Shown: positions 12,601 through 24,682 of the stretch, piece after piece | Layout of the letters: each line of letters starts with the position of its first letter | How positions within the stretch are numbered: position 1 is the first letter of the stretch | Assembly (NCBI GenBank): GCA_003864495.1 | Contig: PEDN01001352.1 | Location: 434,001-498,000 of the forward strand | Reading direction: 5' to 3' | DNA from: Nemopilema nomurai | Taxonomy: Eukaryota; Cnidaria; Scyphozoa; Rhizostomeae; Rhizostomatidae | Length of the DNA: 64,000 bases | Translations under genes and position numbers: made by a program | Notes under the pieces: generated by a model | The model's database searches: none | What the model saw: the letters and a program-made list of their open reading frames with translations, nothing else | Told to the model about the DNA's origin: nothing

Positions 12601-14226
12601 CCATACAGCTTCACGTTCGCAGCAAAATCGCAGCTTTTTCCTTCGGCCTATCCAGTACATGCACGCAATACACCTTCGCATTGGCTACTAGCAAGAGCTG
12701 ACCTTCATGGTTCATTACATCTAGGCGCTATTCTATGTCATTCGGAAATCGAAATGATGACAGCATAGCAGAGGATATCCAACGTCTTTCTCGTTATTAT
12801 CCAGGCGAACATGTCCATAGTTAAAGGCATTGAGTCATGGTAAATAGCGGTTTTCCACGGGCTATTGTCTTTTTCATGTGATAAATCGGCTTTCATGTGA
12901 TCAGACATCAACTGCGAGGTTAAAACATCATGTGTGCAGTTTGATTGACAGCCAATCAGATTAACGGAGCTATCATAATGACTCTGCAATTTTTGCAATT
13001 TGGGTATACGCTTTTCATTTATCATGACTCAATGCCTTTAACAACTTTTTTCAAGTGACAAGTGTCTTAATAACCCGCTGGATCACGTCGTTTTTACTAA
13101 TCATTTGTCGGTTTCACAGGATTAATTGCTACGACTTGTGCATGCCGCAGACACCTTTCGGTGGGTTCAAGCAGTCGGGTCACGGACGAGAGCTGTAAGT
13201 CGTGTTGTTGTCGTTGCTGCAACAGCTTTAGCTATAGCTACCAGAATATACGTTTTTAAAATGTGGAACATGACGATTTAAATTGCTTCTCCGTGTTCAG
13301 GGAACTGCTCGATGCAAAATAATCAAATTGGGCGTGAAACTTAAGGGTAGTAACTTTGGATGATACATCTTAATAATCCCAAAAGTGCATCGCTCTGTCT
13401 TCATGGCATCGAAAACTTTTTATCGCAAGTAGCAAGAAGTGACCTTCGTTATCGCTATAAAGTTGGATATTTTTATGTTTCATTTCTGATCTTGCAAATA
13501 GAGTTGTGTTATAATAGAGATAGTTATAATTAAGAAATGAAGTTTCAGGAGACTTGAACATTTGTAATCTTCAAAGAAGGCCACCACTGCGTATAATCGC
13601 TAGGATGCGTCTCTAATTGGCTGAAATATTGACACATTAGCACAATGGACAATGCCTTATCACGTCATTATTATAATTATTTTTCAGCGGCGAGTATGCC
13701 TTGCGTGAGTACACAGAAATCAAGACGGTGAGTTCCACTTCACGTTCATTAACTTTTCGAACCAGTTTTTTGATGGCATGTTATCTAGTAAGGTATTTTA
13801 ATGATTCATAAACCAAAATCACACTTTTATGACCTTAGAGTCGCTTTGTTTTCTAAATCATAGCCAGAAAAAATATTATACAGATGATAAAGTAGAACAA
13901 CTTTGTATTTTCCAGTACTTTTTTGGCTGGTAAAAGACCGAGCACTGATCTACACAATCGGTTGTGCTTATGAACATTATTTTCACGAAGTTGTATGCTT
14001 TTACTAGCCAATGTGGTTTTTATGCAAGAAAATAATCAATCTGGAGTTTTTTAAAGCACATGATTTCGAAGTAAAACTGGCGACACAGTAAGACGAAGGT
14101 TGAGATATTATCCACCCCAAATCTAGGCCTGCATCTAGTTACAAAGATATTTAGTTTTTCTCTTCTAAAAGTCTTTATTAACTCTTTCCACAGGTTACTA
14201 TGCAAATCCCCCAGAAGAACTCATAA
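3659..14226 (+). CDS. Aldehyde dehydrogenase, ALDH1/2 class (copy 2), complete 14-exon gene with a one-base frameshift
   Basis: Predicted soluble NAD-dependent aldehyde dehydrogenase; the ALDH1A group makes retinoic acid, but substrate cannot be read here. Exons: 3659-3706, 6124-6228, 6945-7085, 7326-7452, 7860-7921, 8495-8623, 9329-9442, 10251-10353, 10646-10830, 11040-11204, 11318-11474, 13120-13194, 13688-13727, 14194-14226. Every junction is GT-AG and in phase, giving about 494 residues against 501 in human ALDH1A1. The N-terminus ([16 protein letters not shown]) has no evident mitochondrial presequence, which favours a cytosolic enzyme. Catalytic residues are present: Asn163 (PWNFP), Glu262 (LELGGKSP), Cys296 (GQNCCAGSR), and the NAD-site FTGSTEVG. 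Oddity: in exon 11 the frame slips after KFKD, because AAGGATGT-GATGAAG lacks one base at about 11357-11359. Read literally it ends at TAA 11414-11416; the remaining exon is conserved in the shifted frame. Exon 6 uses a weak donor (GTTTAT). Confidence 0.93.
8163..8203. repeat. Short hairpin repeat in ALDH intron 5
   Basis: CACCTTGGTG (8163-8172) is followed after six bases by its exact reverse complement CACCAAGGTG (8179-8188), then a third partial copy CACCTTGG at 8196-8203. It could form a 10-bp stem. No function is apparent. Confidence 0.5.
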
Positions 14227-14435
14227 CAATACACGGTGGACATATTTTAAAGGCTATATCATTTCTTCTGCTGCATTTATTAGCTGTGATTCGTCTTTTT
14301 CAAAGAAATGACCCTGCAGTAACGCGCCCTCCACTTCCTCTTTATCATAATTTCAACGAGATGTTTTGAAGAAATGATTGGAAGATTGGAAGAAATGTTC
14401 CAATTTTCTTTATAATGGCAAGAAAGACCTGGTTT

Positions 14436-14441
14436 ATTAAA
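14436..14441 (+). promoter_or_regulatory. Possible polyadenylation signal of ALDH copy 2
   Basis: The ATTAAA variant is 210 bases after the stop codon at 14226. No AATAAA was seen nearer. Candidate only. Confidence 0.3.
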
Positions 14442-15345
14442 GATGTATCGCAGGGTTATTGCCTTTGAAAATACGACAATTGATTGATTTATAATGAATA
14501 ATGATTAATGAATCAGATATAACTTTGTATTTTTTTCGTTTTCAATCTTTTGTTTATTGTGTGAAGGAAAGTTGCGATTAAACGTCAAAGGTCCCGAAAG
14601 CACATAATTATTTGGCGAATTCATAGTTTATGCCATAGTTTGCATTATTTCGGTGTCGATATAACAATGGCAATTCTTTTGCCTTGTACTGTATTGTACT
14701 GTAGTAACGTAGCCTGTTTCTATCGCGTGTCTTTCGGGATTCGTTTTGGTGAAATGTCCACAAGCTTCGAACAAAGGAGAAAAGCCTTTTGGGGATCAGA
14801 TAAAATATTTCAGTGCACGTGGGAATTTGAAGATGTCTTTGTTTGGAATAAGATACGTAGGCCTCTTTGCAAGTTAAGCAGAGAATTCGAGAGAGAAATT
14901 TGGGGCCATTCGGCTGCATGGTAATTCTACGTTATGGATCGAGTCAGTTTAACATTTGGTTTGCCATTTTGGTCAAGATGCGAAAACTAGAAAGAGGTAT
15001 TGATCGTTTTTGAAACAGAATTTCGACGCTTCTGCCCGATCTTTTCAACTCTGAGATTCGTTTGTAGCAGTGCAAGTGCTTGGCGTTTTCCACAAGCGAA
15101 TTTAAAAATGATGTTTATACAAAGTATCATATGGCCGGATGATGGTGCATGTATCTGAAAATCCAAGTTTATTGATGAAATTGTAGAGTAACATTTAGAC
15201 AAAAACAATGCGCCTTATGACCAAAACAGGTAACAGAATACGAAAATATGTAGGTGTATGTTTATGGTGTTTAATTTTTGCAACAGTCGTTTTTAACAAA
15301 GCTGATATGGGAAAGCTACTCAAAGTATTAACAGACAAGTTATTC

Positions 15346-15351
15346 TTTATT
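15346..15351 (-). promoter_or_regulatory. Possible polyadenylation signal of APMAP-like gene A
   Basis: AATAAA on the minus strand, about 370 bases beyond the APMAP-A stop codon. Chance occurrence in AT-rich DNA cannot be excluded. Confidence 0.3.
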
Positions 15352-15719
15352 TCATAGGCAATTAAAAATTCGGCTCCATAAATTAAATAAGAATATCAAA
15401 TTTTTTTCACGATTTGCATCTGAAAGTTTACGTTCTCTGCTCTTTTTTTTTTGATATTGAGGATCTAGTTTAAAGCATTGAAGGCGGTTGGTCTGTTTTC
15501 AATTCATATCGTTCCAAAGTTCATCCTTTAAACATATTCGTAGCATCCTTTGACTGTGACTCTGTTTTGCAAGCCTGGTCGTCTATTTGTCTAGTAAATG
15601 CATAGAAGTATCTTTAATCTTTAATCAATACCTCTGGAGTGCGTACTACAATGTAGCGTTTGTTGTCAACGCAAAGTTTAACGTCTAATGTCATGTTCCG
15701 ATGATCATCATTTAATGCA

Positions 15720-18700
15720 TCATCGCAATAGCAACTTGCCTAGAAACTCGTGTTTATAGGATCCAAGATACAAGGTGGCATCCTTTACATCCTCGTAGAC
15801 ATCTGTGATCTCATCTATAATCGCCCCGGAAGGGTCATGGAAACTCTCTATAACATTGCCTTCGTCATCCAGTTTTATACCATCCCGTATTTCGGTATTA
15901 GTATCGTCATTGTGTCTTGAGACATAACCTGTTGGCAAAAGATGTTTGGTAGCGTCAGATGCTTTAGGATAAAAAACCAGTGAACTGTTGTGGATAATAC
16001 GAAGCTTAAAAGGGTCGATAGGGGTTCTAATGTGCATACACTTTTGTGACAGAATTGTTATGACAATGACCTATCAATGGAGCATTGAAAGGACCATGTG
16101 TCAAGAGTAAACATGAACAAGATTGGACACCTGAATTGTTCACTCCAAAGGAAAGACATAAGTCATTAGTCTTAATATCTAGAGTAACGTTGCCAGGTAT
16201 CTACAAGTATTGATCTACGTATTACTTTGAAAATTGCTAATGGCTGGAAGCAGGTATCGAATGCTCGAAAACTGCACATAGCCTTTCTTCTGTGTACATT
16301 AATGCCAATGTGTGGCACAACAAAAACTCGAGGTTGAGACGAAGCATTTTGCCATGCGAGAAAACTTCATGCATGAATCCATTCAGGTACAAGCAAGTAG
16401 AAGAAGGAAAGCTTTCCTAAGCCTACCTTAGCCAAGAGCCATCGCATAAATGGATATGGCCCAGCTATGTCCAGGAATGAAAATGGCCACTTTCTCACTG
16501 CAATGAGGCCAACCCAGTAGCCTCCTTTCGGACTTGCCCGTATGTTTGCAGGGTACCCGGGTAAATTTTCAGCCCAAACTTCCTGCTGCCCTCTTTTAGG
16601 CCCTTTCAAATAATACCTGAAAAAGAAAAGTAATGGGCCAGCTGAGTCTCTTGATCCTTTGATGATAAAATAGCAATGCGTCCAGAATTTCACCAGAATC
16701 AATGTCAAAGCATGCAAATAGTTTTATTTGTTCCCAGCGCCAAGTTTATCGAGGCCACGAATATAGACGCCAATTGGCATGTGTATAGTGGGGGCTTTGC
16801 TGCCATTGAAAGCTACAAGGTAGTGTTGCCATTTTAGCCAATTGTTATTGATAAGAAAAAAGTGTGGGATTTTTCGAAAAGAGCCAGAGTTACTATATCA
16901 AACCAACAGAGCAATGAAGTGCTGAAGTTTCGTGAGTAAAAAATGGACTGCTTGAAATAATCCTTAGAAAGGAGAAAAGCGATAAGAACCAGATCCACGC
17001 GTAAAAATATAAAATGTAGCCCCTGCATTATTGGCGGTGATACTGGAACAAGAGCCTATGAATCCCCCACCCTAGCCCCTTTCCCTCAACACCAAAACAC
17101 CGTGTTCTTGTTACTGCAAGCAATAAAGCATAGATGAATCGTGCATTTGATACCTTGTAACTCTTGATGACGTTGTTTCGGCTACAAGGAGAAAACTGAA
17201 GTCCTTTGATATTTCAAGTCCGTTCGGTATAAGCAAACCACTCAGTAGAGTTTTTCTTTGCCTCGTTGTCATGTCGAACGAAACAACCCTGCCTCTCCCA
17301 GTTGCTTCAAGCACAGCATACCTACTGTCCTTTCTTCTCCATTTCCACGACGAGTCAGTAAAATACACCAGGCTTTCTTCGCCTATAACAACGTCGTTCA
17401 TGAATCTGAAAGGGACTCCATCAACTCCTTCCTCTTGGGTCAACAGCGTTGAGATACGTCTGCTCTCAAGATTAAGACTCAGTAGGCCATAATAAGGATC
17501 ACAGATGATTAAGTTCTCTTTGGATTTGTCAAGTCGAAGTCCGAGAGGCCTACCACACAATTCTTCGGTGTTGTAGGTTGCTGTCGTATAAGAATAATAA
17601 TAGTTATCGCCACTATTCTTACTGTTGTCACTTGATATGACTCCTATATCACAAAAGGCAGTGGAAAGTTGACTGTTGTCGTGTTCCTGTCTCGTGTCAG
17701 GGGATTAACTCTTGAGCAATAAGTCGAAAATTCAAAGAGGAAAGAAGGATTTAAACAACTAGGTTAAATGTATTGACTAATGATCTAAAAAGCTGCAATA
17801 TTCTCATAGTCTGGAAAACCAGCAGACTTCAGAATGTAGAAATATCAAATCGAGAAAGAAAGATCTTTAGAGGAATTCTCATTACCTAGTTTTAGACTGC
17901 TAGTAGTTAGTAGTTTTTCATTATCTAAATGCATCAGACTATAAAGAGGCATACTCTATGATACTGGAAACCGTATCGAGTTAACAAAACTGTGAGCTGG
18001 GTTCATCAAATATGGTATATTCTCGGCTGTAAGATGGCATATTCTTGAAGTTGATGAAACATGTGTCAGTTCTTGCAAATCGAACTTTTTAATATGCTCG
18101 ATCGGTAGTTTGACTTTATTAAAGCTGTTGAAGAACGCCCTTTTGTCCCATTATATTAAATGAAGAAGTATGACTATGGCTGGAAGTTGCATCTCTGTTG
18201 GCGGAAAAGCAACAATCACTTCAAGAATGGAATGACTTACCACATGTCTCTAATTTTCTTCCCGTCCTTGCAACTTCTTCTACGCTCCCGTTTGGATGAA
18301 GCCTAACAATTCTTCCATCAGCTAGGCCGGAGTAAAACCCACCTTGAAAAAACCATCCCTGAAATTAGTACGAAAATAATAGCTTTGGTGTCTAGCTTAG
18401 CGCACTTGGTCATCATACCAGGAGATTCTTCTGCATTAAAATGCAAGGCTTTGTGCTACACTAGCAAAGGATTGATTCGCTAGAGTGGCATCAATCTCCA
18501 TGCTAGAAAATACAAAGTGTGATTGCAATATAAACATTATTAATCTACAATTTACACCCAATGATTTCTTGCAGAAGAGCAAGTTCTCTATCATCAAAGA
18601 CGCTCGAATTAGGATCAATGTTGACGTAGTGAAAAAAGTCTTTTAATTCTTTTTCTGAGATAAATTTTTCCAAGGTGAAAATCTTATCATCTTAAAAATT

Positions 18701-21699
18701 TGAACACTGGCATTTATGCATTGAGTAACCAAAACACTTGCTAAACCTTGAAGAAGAAATAAAGAATATTGCATTGTGACCTGCGATTGGCCTAATGCAG
18801 ATAAAGAGACGGTGGACAAGGGAGACGTGCCTACCATCTGCAGTCTGTACCAATGAATCTGGTCCCTGAATTTTTCCTTCGAACAGCTTTTCAATGGACT
18901 GCAGCTTCCAATTTTCCTCCAAAACCCCCTCGAATCGTGGTGTTGTGAAGTTAGTACTACGAAAATGATATACGCAAAAACATGCATTCTCATATTTTGT
19001 TCAACGAAACTCTATCGACGGTATTTTCTTTGTTAAGCAAACAGGAAAATTTGTGAATACGCTAATGAATGGAGAATCAAATATTCACAATACTTTACTT
19101 TCACAAAGCCATTAGGACCTGGTATGTCTTTTTAGAAAGAGAGTTTCTCAGAACTCATAACGTACATCAAAAAACATTTACTGAGTGTCAAACGGTTAGG
19201 CTGCATCTATAATTCAAGCATACAGAACGTTCTTCACAATATGACGTATCGAGAAAGCACCAAAATGTCGTCGACTCTTAATAACAACAAAACCCGGAAA
19301 GTGTACCAGTTTTACAAATAAACTGACGAGATGTCACGTAATATTCAGCAACAAGCTCCCACTTACATGTATGGCTGTGGGTCAATGACACATGGGGTGA
19401 AAATCAGATATGCTGTGTAGAAGGCGGATATCATTATCAGCAGGTGCCAAGTTTTCTGCTGCAGCCTAAAATGAAGGTTAAAGAATCCATGATAATGATC
19501 TGTTAATGACGAGAGTTTCTTATGCAGCCAGGAAGGGGGATCCGAAATCAGAATAGCTGCATTAGGTACAAGAGCAGTATAAGACATTTCCGTTAATATT
19601 GCATTGAGTCAAAAGGAATAACAATAATGCTACGTTAAATTGATTGAATTATCAACAACAAAGACACTAAAAAGTGAAATTTCATAGCTGATACAAGCAG
19701 CAATGCTTCATGGGAATGTTAACATCACAAATATGCAGTTGCATGCCATTGACATCTGATTTTTCCATTTCCCCTGCTGCATCAAATTAACTACGCAATC
19801 TGACTGATGCTTTATTCTCTTCACGGCTTCTCGAGCAAGTTAAGCAACACAGAAACACTTCTACCAAAATTACATACCTGTTCCATTCCATCCCAGTCGC
19901 TTGGAATTTTTCCAACAGTGGAAAACCACCCCTAATAAATGGACGAAAATAAGATGATGGTTTTCATGCTGTGCTCATCGAAGCCAAGTTTATCTACCGA
20001 CTTATTTAGACAGCAAGCTAAGACACAATTTCGGGGTTCATAATATACAAAAGGATCTTTAGAATACGATTTTGCACTACGTGTCAAACAAACACGTGCT
20101 TAGACATGCTGCTCATAAATGCTTACAATTCTTTTCTATCATATTAATTACAGAGCAATTCTGGTCCTATGGCTTGATTATTTCTGTGCTGAATGTGGTT
20201 CTAACACCGACCCATGTCTACTGCCCACAGTAGCAAGATTCAAATGTTGCAACAGCTGTCACCTTCTGTACTGGCCAGTAAAGGGCCGATGCCAACTTCA
20301 AGCTACTTTACTCTGAATTCAGCTTGAACATAGGCTTTCTACTTTCATACAACGAATTCTGTAAAAAATTGTTGAGCAGCGCTAATTTTCTCTAGATTAA
20401 GAGAGAACAGGACCTTTTGAGCAAGAACCTTTACAGCAGAAGCTTGGGTCCTGCAAATAAAGATCTGTAAAGCCTTCGAATGTTGGAGATTCAGTGGAAA
20501 ATACTGATTTAAAACTTCTTCTTCAAGAGTGGTGCATTATGAAGAAGATTATAAGCACATCTAAGCATGTGTACCATATTTTTTTAGTCTCGGTTTTGCG
20601 CAGCCAACAACATACATTCCAATCACGCACCGCCTCCAATTTCTCACCTCATGCATGTCTGTAATCCGAATTTTGATAAAAAATATCGAGAGGTATTCTG
20701 ATATTTTCAAAATAACATGGGACAGTGGCAGCAGTTTTGCATGCCTAAGACATGATTTCGTCCTCAGGTTATGCAATTGTCAGAAAATGACCAACATTTT
20801 TCCACAGATCCGTACTATTTTGAGGGTCGCAGTATAGAACATCTGTTCATCTCCAATAATACTTGGGAAGCACTTATTAATGTGATGAGTTTAAAGAATC
20901 AGTTTTCTTGGGTTGTTTCTATTCCTGAAATGTTTAGAATTATGGGTATAGCTTAATTAGTTTAGTTAATTTTTATTAGCTTGCTGTTTTTGAAAGTGAG
21001 ACAGATGTAATGCTTTGGCAGACTTTTTGCCATAAGAGCCAATGCAAAGTTTAACTTTTATAATTGAAATTATTACAAGTAACCTGGCATTTTGTAGAAT
21101 GGATTAGAGGAGCACTCGTAAGCAAAATGTAAAGAGGGAATCATTATAAATAGCGATTTACAATGAATAATGATTTACGCATAAGGAATGCGCCATTCTC
21201 ATGCCATCACACGCAGAATGAGCAGTACTCATCTATTCTAAACTAAATGCCGTTGCTATGCTTTCAGTTGGAAAACAATAGGGCAGGCTACTATTCCCTG
21301 TTGTTTATGCTACCATTTTCATTCTTAATACTAACATAATATTTTGATATGCTCACCCAGCTCTATCTAATCGGGAACTCACCCGCTACTTAGTCCTATC
21401 ACCTTCAACACCACCAAGCTTATGTTGAGCAGAATTCTTATACAAAAAGGAGAGCTTTTCTTCACTTTAGTGCATAGACACCACTATTTTTCGTCTTGAA
21501 TCAAGGCAGATCGATTGCCACGGGCGAAGTTGCCGAGAACACCAAACCAATGCCTGGTTTTGAAAAATCGCAAAGAGAAAACACACTTTAATTGAAACGA
21601 AAGCATACACGTGAATACTTACTTAATGTTGCCTACACATTTTTGGCCATTTTGTTTTGGCGAGTCCTCTTTCGTCTTTCTGAAGCGAATATTCTCCAT
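15720..21699 (-). CDS. APMAP-like membrane protein, paralogue A (strictosidine synthase-like beta-propeller)
   Basis: Homologous to adipocyte plasma membrane-associated protein, a type II membrane protein with a six-bladed propeller and arylesterase-like activity in vertebrates. Exons in transcript order: 21699-21623, 19931-19878, 19465-19367, 18956-18835, 18342-18241, 17580-17154, 16616-16427, 16004-15720 (stop TGA 15722-15720). Splice phases agree throughout. The last exon might instead start at 16040; both keep frame, giving 451 or 463 residues (human about 416). The third exon supplies the single membrane anchor (HLLIMISAFYTAYLIF). The propeller follows: GFYSGLADGRIVRLHPNG, CGRPLGLRLD, VYFTDSSWKW, LIPNGLEISKD, GGYWVGLIAVRKWPFS, ESFHDPSG and LYLGSY. 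Two cysteines (LETC...ELCGRPLG) match the family's conserved pair. Odd points: an extra 54-base exon 2 and a stretched last exon absent from neighbour B. An out-of-frame ATG lies just upstream of the chosen start. Confidence 0.88.
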
Positions 21700-22839
21700 G
21701 TTCGTCGCTTCGACCCCATGCAGTATACTGGCTAGGTCAAAGGGATTTCGCTTCGGGCTGCCATTGTGTCAAAACCGCAACAAATAATAATCATTGTCGC
21801 GTGACCCAAATGTAGTGCACACATGGTATAAAAAGCCCTCCATATTATTATAGAACTGGGAATGCGCGTCTCCCTCTGTTTGGAAAGGACCCGCGAAGAT
21901 CCAATCCAGAAATTTCTACATTTGGAGACCTTTAACAGAAATATTTACTAGCAAAAAATTATGCGTACAAGCTTTGAAGAAAGCATATTTGAGTTTTTTG
22001 TTTTCAAAAGTGCACCAACTGCCTGGCAAGGGATTTGGTAGCATTGGGGCCATGACCCCGTGTGCTTGCCATAACCCTTTTCATAACGCCCCAAGAGCTT
22101 TCCTGTATCAATGATTGCGAAGGGCTCCTATTGTTTCAAACATGGGCTAGGTATGGTTGGATGCCTGGCATTCTCAGCTTCAGATGAGAAATTAAAGAAA
22201 AAACAATTCGCATTTTGTTTTCGGTTACTGGCTTTTTGGGCCAAGGATTTTAAGAGAACCCGTGTGATGTATGACAAATTATACTTAGGTAACTTGGTAC
22301 CTTTAATGTGTTTATGAACCATAATTTCTTAGAATTTTCGCTGCCCTTCGGTAGCCTCCTCGGTATATATTTGCAAAAATGTCACTCTTAGAATAAAAAA
22401 AAATCTTAAGAACATTTGAGACCAAAATCATCAAAAAGTTAAGAACATTGGGACTCTGAAAAATTTTCTGGTTCTTAATAAAAGTGTAAAAAGCCGTATA
22501 GAGAATTACCCAAGCAATTTTGCCATGGGTAATTTGCCAAGTCAAGTCTGAAATTGGACGAAAGGTGCTAACATTAAAACTCTCCTCGATTCTAGGACAT
22601 TTCGATTCTTCTCGAACCGTCAAGGGGCATTACTTCTTGGTACACGTGCTGCCATGTGTATCGAAGTCCCAAAGGCAAGTGCATTTGTGTTTTAAATATC
22701 GATTTCTAGCACAGTGGACAGAACTTGCTTTCGTCGATTGCATCTCAATTTATTTAACAGCAACCATTTTTTATAGTTATAATAAATATATAATTATGTA
22801 ATTATATGACACGTCTTAGTCAATACTTTAATAATTAAA

Positions 22840-23065
22840 TCATGTTATGTTATATTTCATCACATCATATTATATCATATTGCATTATGTTATATTTTAT
22901 TACATTATACTTCATCGAGTTATACAACATTACATTTCATTATATTACAATATACCAAATCATATTATATTATGCAATATCATATTTTTTCTTATCATTT
23001 TATATTGTTTTATATTGTATTTTACTGAATTATATAATATCATAATATATTCTTAAATTACATAT
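22840..23065. repeat. AT-rich low-complexity block (TTATAT/TCATAT-type repeats)
   Basis: About 225 bases made of degenerate repeats such as ATATTATATCATATTGC and TTATATTTCATCACATC. The open frames across it are artefacts of low complexity. It probably arose by slippage; no transposon termini are visible. Confidence 0.75.
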
Positions 23066-24262
23066 TTTAATAAAAGCATTCTTTACAGAAAGCATTCTTT
23101 GCTGCTGCCTCGCAGCCAGAATCTGAATGATACTGCACTGAGTGAATGAAAAGTTCTGATTGACAGTGTGAAACTATCCAAGGTGAGTCATTCATTACTG
23201 CAAAATTCTTTCAAGCATGAGTATTGACATCACAATGGAAGATCTTTGGTGAATGGCAAACTAACAAGAAAGACATGAAGCAAATATATTGTGGTTAGTG
23301 ACTTAACAACACTTGTTAACTGATGCACGGAAGTCGATTGATGCACCTGGCAATGTACTATTTGTAAAACCATTCTCACAGCGCAAGAAACTCCACAATT
23401 CCACAAGGTACCTGCGCCTGGGTTCATGCTCCACAAGATAGGGGTCGCGTCAATGGGGAGCCTTCATATAGATCAAATTAAAGAACCAAATAATTGATTT
23501 TACTGCTCTCTTGATGGCACTTTCAAATCACATTTACGATGCACCAGTTGAAGTGTGCCATGCTGAAGGTATACACCACTTGCATGGTATGTCAGGATTG
23601 ACGTCTTTTCTGTCACATCTAGCATGAAAAGGTGACAGATAAAATTGGAGGTAGGACTTTCAAAATTAATTATCACAAAGACGAAAGCGTAGCATTTTAC
23701 CTTTAATGTCGTACTTCTGCCTGCATTCAAAGGAGTGGTAATATAACTTCGATATACTTTGACTCGTATGTAGAGATGTGAATACAATTTGCAACCCACC
23801 TACCTGAGAATGGCATTCTTGTTATTAATATATGCCCAAGGATAACAGGCAATCTGCTCTGTTTCACATTATCTGAGTAAGGCTGACTTTTGACTCACGA
23901 GGCAAAGTCCCTGTGGTACAAATTCAACGAAAGCTTTAGGTCATTTAGGATTAGCATACCTTAATACTGTGCCCGCAGAAAGTCTGAAAACCAGCAACGA
24001 GTCAATTGACCATAAGGAAACTGGTCAACAGTGGACTGTCATTTCATTTTCTTTAAAACTTTAGTATATGGTGGAACAGAGGAAATGGAAGCAAAGATGA
24101 AAGCACTTTTGCAATACACTATTGACTTCTTCAATTATCTGCATTACGTATCTTTAGAATAACATGTAATTTCAAACAAAACAAACACCAAAATCAAATA
24201 TTTTTATGGGGAAGATCACCCCCAAAAGACATTTAGGGTGGAGAGAAGTGTCCCAGGGCATC

Positions 24263-24268
24263 TTTATT
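24263..24268 (-). promoter_or_regulatory. Possible polyadenylation signal of APMAP-like gene B
   Basis: AATAAA on the minus strand, about 415 bases beyond the APMAP-B stop codon. Candidate only. Confidence 0.3.
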
Positions 24269-24682
24269 GGACCAGGGGTCAGGGAATTCTAAGCAACTGG
24301 ATAGCAGTTGTCCCAAGAAGACTCTGGCAGCAAAATGGCACAACTACTACCGAGGCACGAACTAGACAAGCAAGAATTGCAACAACCTAATAGTTGGTGC
24401 TTTAAAAAATTTCCGCGGTATTACCGTATTTTTGGGATCTGACATTTGCAGTAGGCCAATGTCTCCTTCTTAAAAACGCTTCTTTAAAAAGCTATGAATG
24501 GGGATATTAAACTGTCACCCATCAAATGTAAAAAATTTAAAATCTACGCGGGTTGAATGCAATCAAAACACGCCAAGGCACGGGCAAACCGAACAGTCGA
24601 CCAAAATCTGCGACAGTTTTCGAAACATCCACATTTATAAAATTTCAAAACTTTAAAAATCGCATCAAAATGTTGCTAGAAA

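Larger units (their letters stand above)
14227..15719. other. Convergent intergenic region between ALDH copy 2 and APMAP-like gene A
   Basis: About 1.5 kb where the two genes converge. Candidate poly(A) signals are ATTAAA at 14436-14441 (+ strand, 210 bases after the ALDH stop) and AATAAA at 15346-15351 (- strand, about 370 bases after the APMAP-A stop). Open frames of about 100 codons occur on both strands around 14608-14924, but they overlap and resemble no family I know. No other feature is seen. Confidence 0.45.
21700..24682. other. Intergenic region between the two APMAP-like genes
   Basis: About 3 kb separating the start of paralogue A from the end of paralogue B, both on the minus strand. 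It must contain the promoter of A, but no minus-strand TATA box was found. It includes the AT-rich simple-repeat block at 22840-23065 and a candidate minus-strand AATAAA at 24263-24268 for gene B. A TATAAAAA at 21827-21834 is on the opposite strand. No coding exon was recognised. Confidence 0.45.

Noticed and set aside
14608..14924. Overlapping open frames of about 94 and 103 codons on opposite strands
   Set aside because: Neither shows a recognised motif or splice context, and opposite-strand overlap suggests chance.
21827..21834. TATAAAAA as promoter of APMAP-A
   Set aside because: It is on the plus strand, pointing away from the minus-strand gene, and no plus-strand gene follows.
22842..23056. 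Open frames of 67-69 codons in the AT-rich block
   Set aside because: They are products of low-complexity TTATAT repeats with no stop codons by composition.
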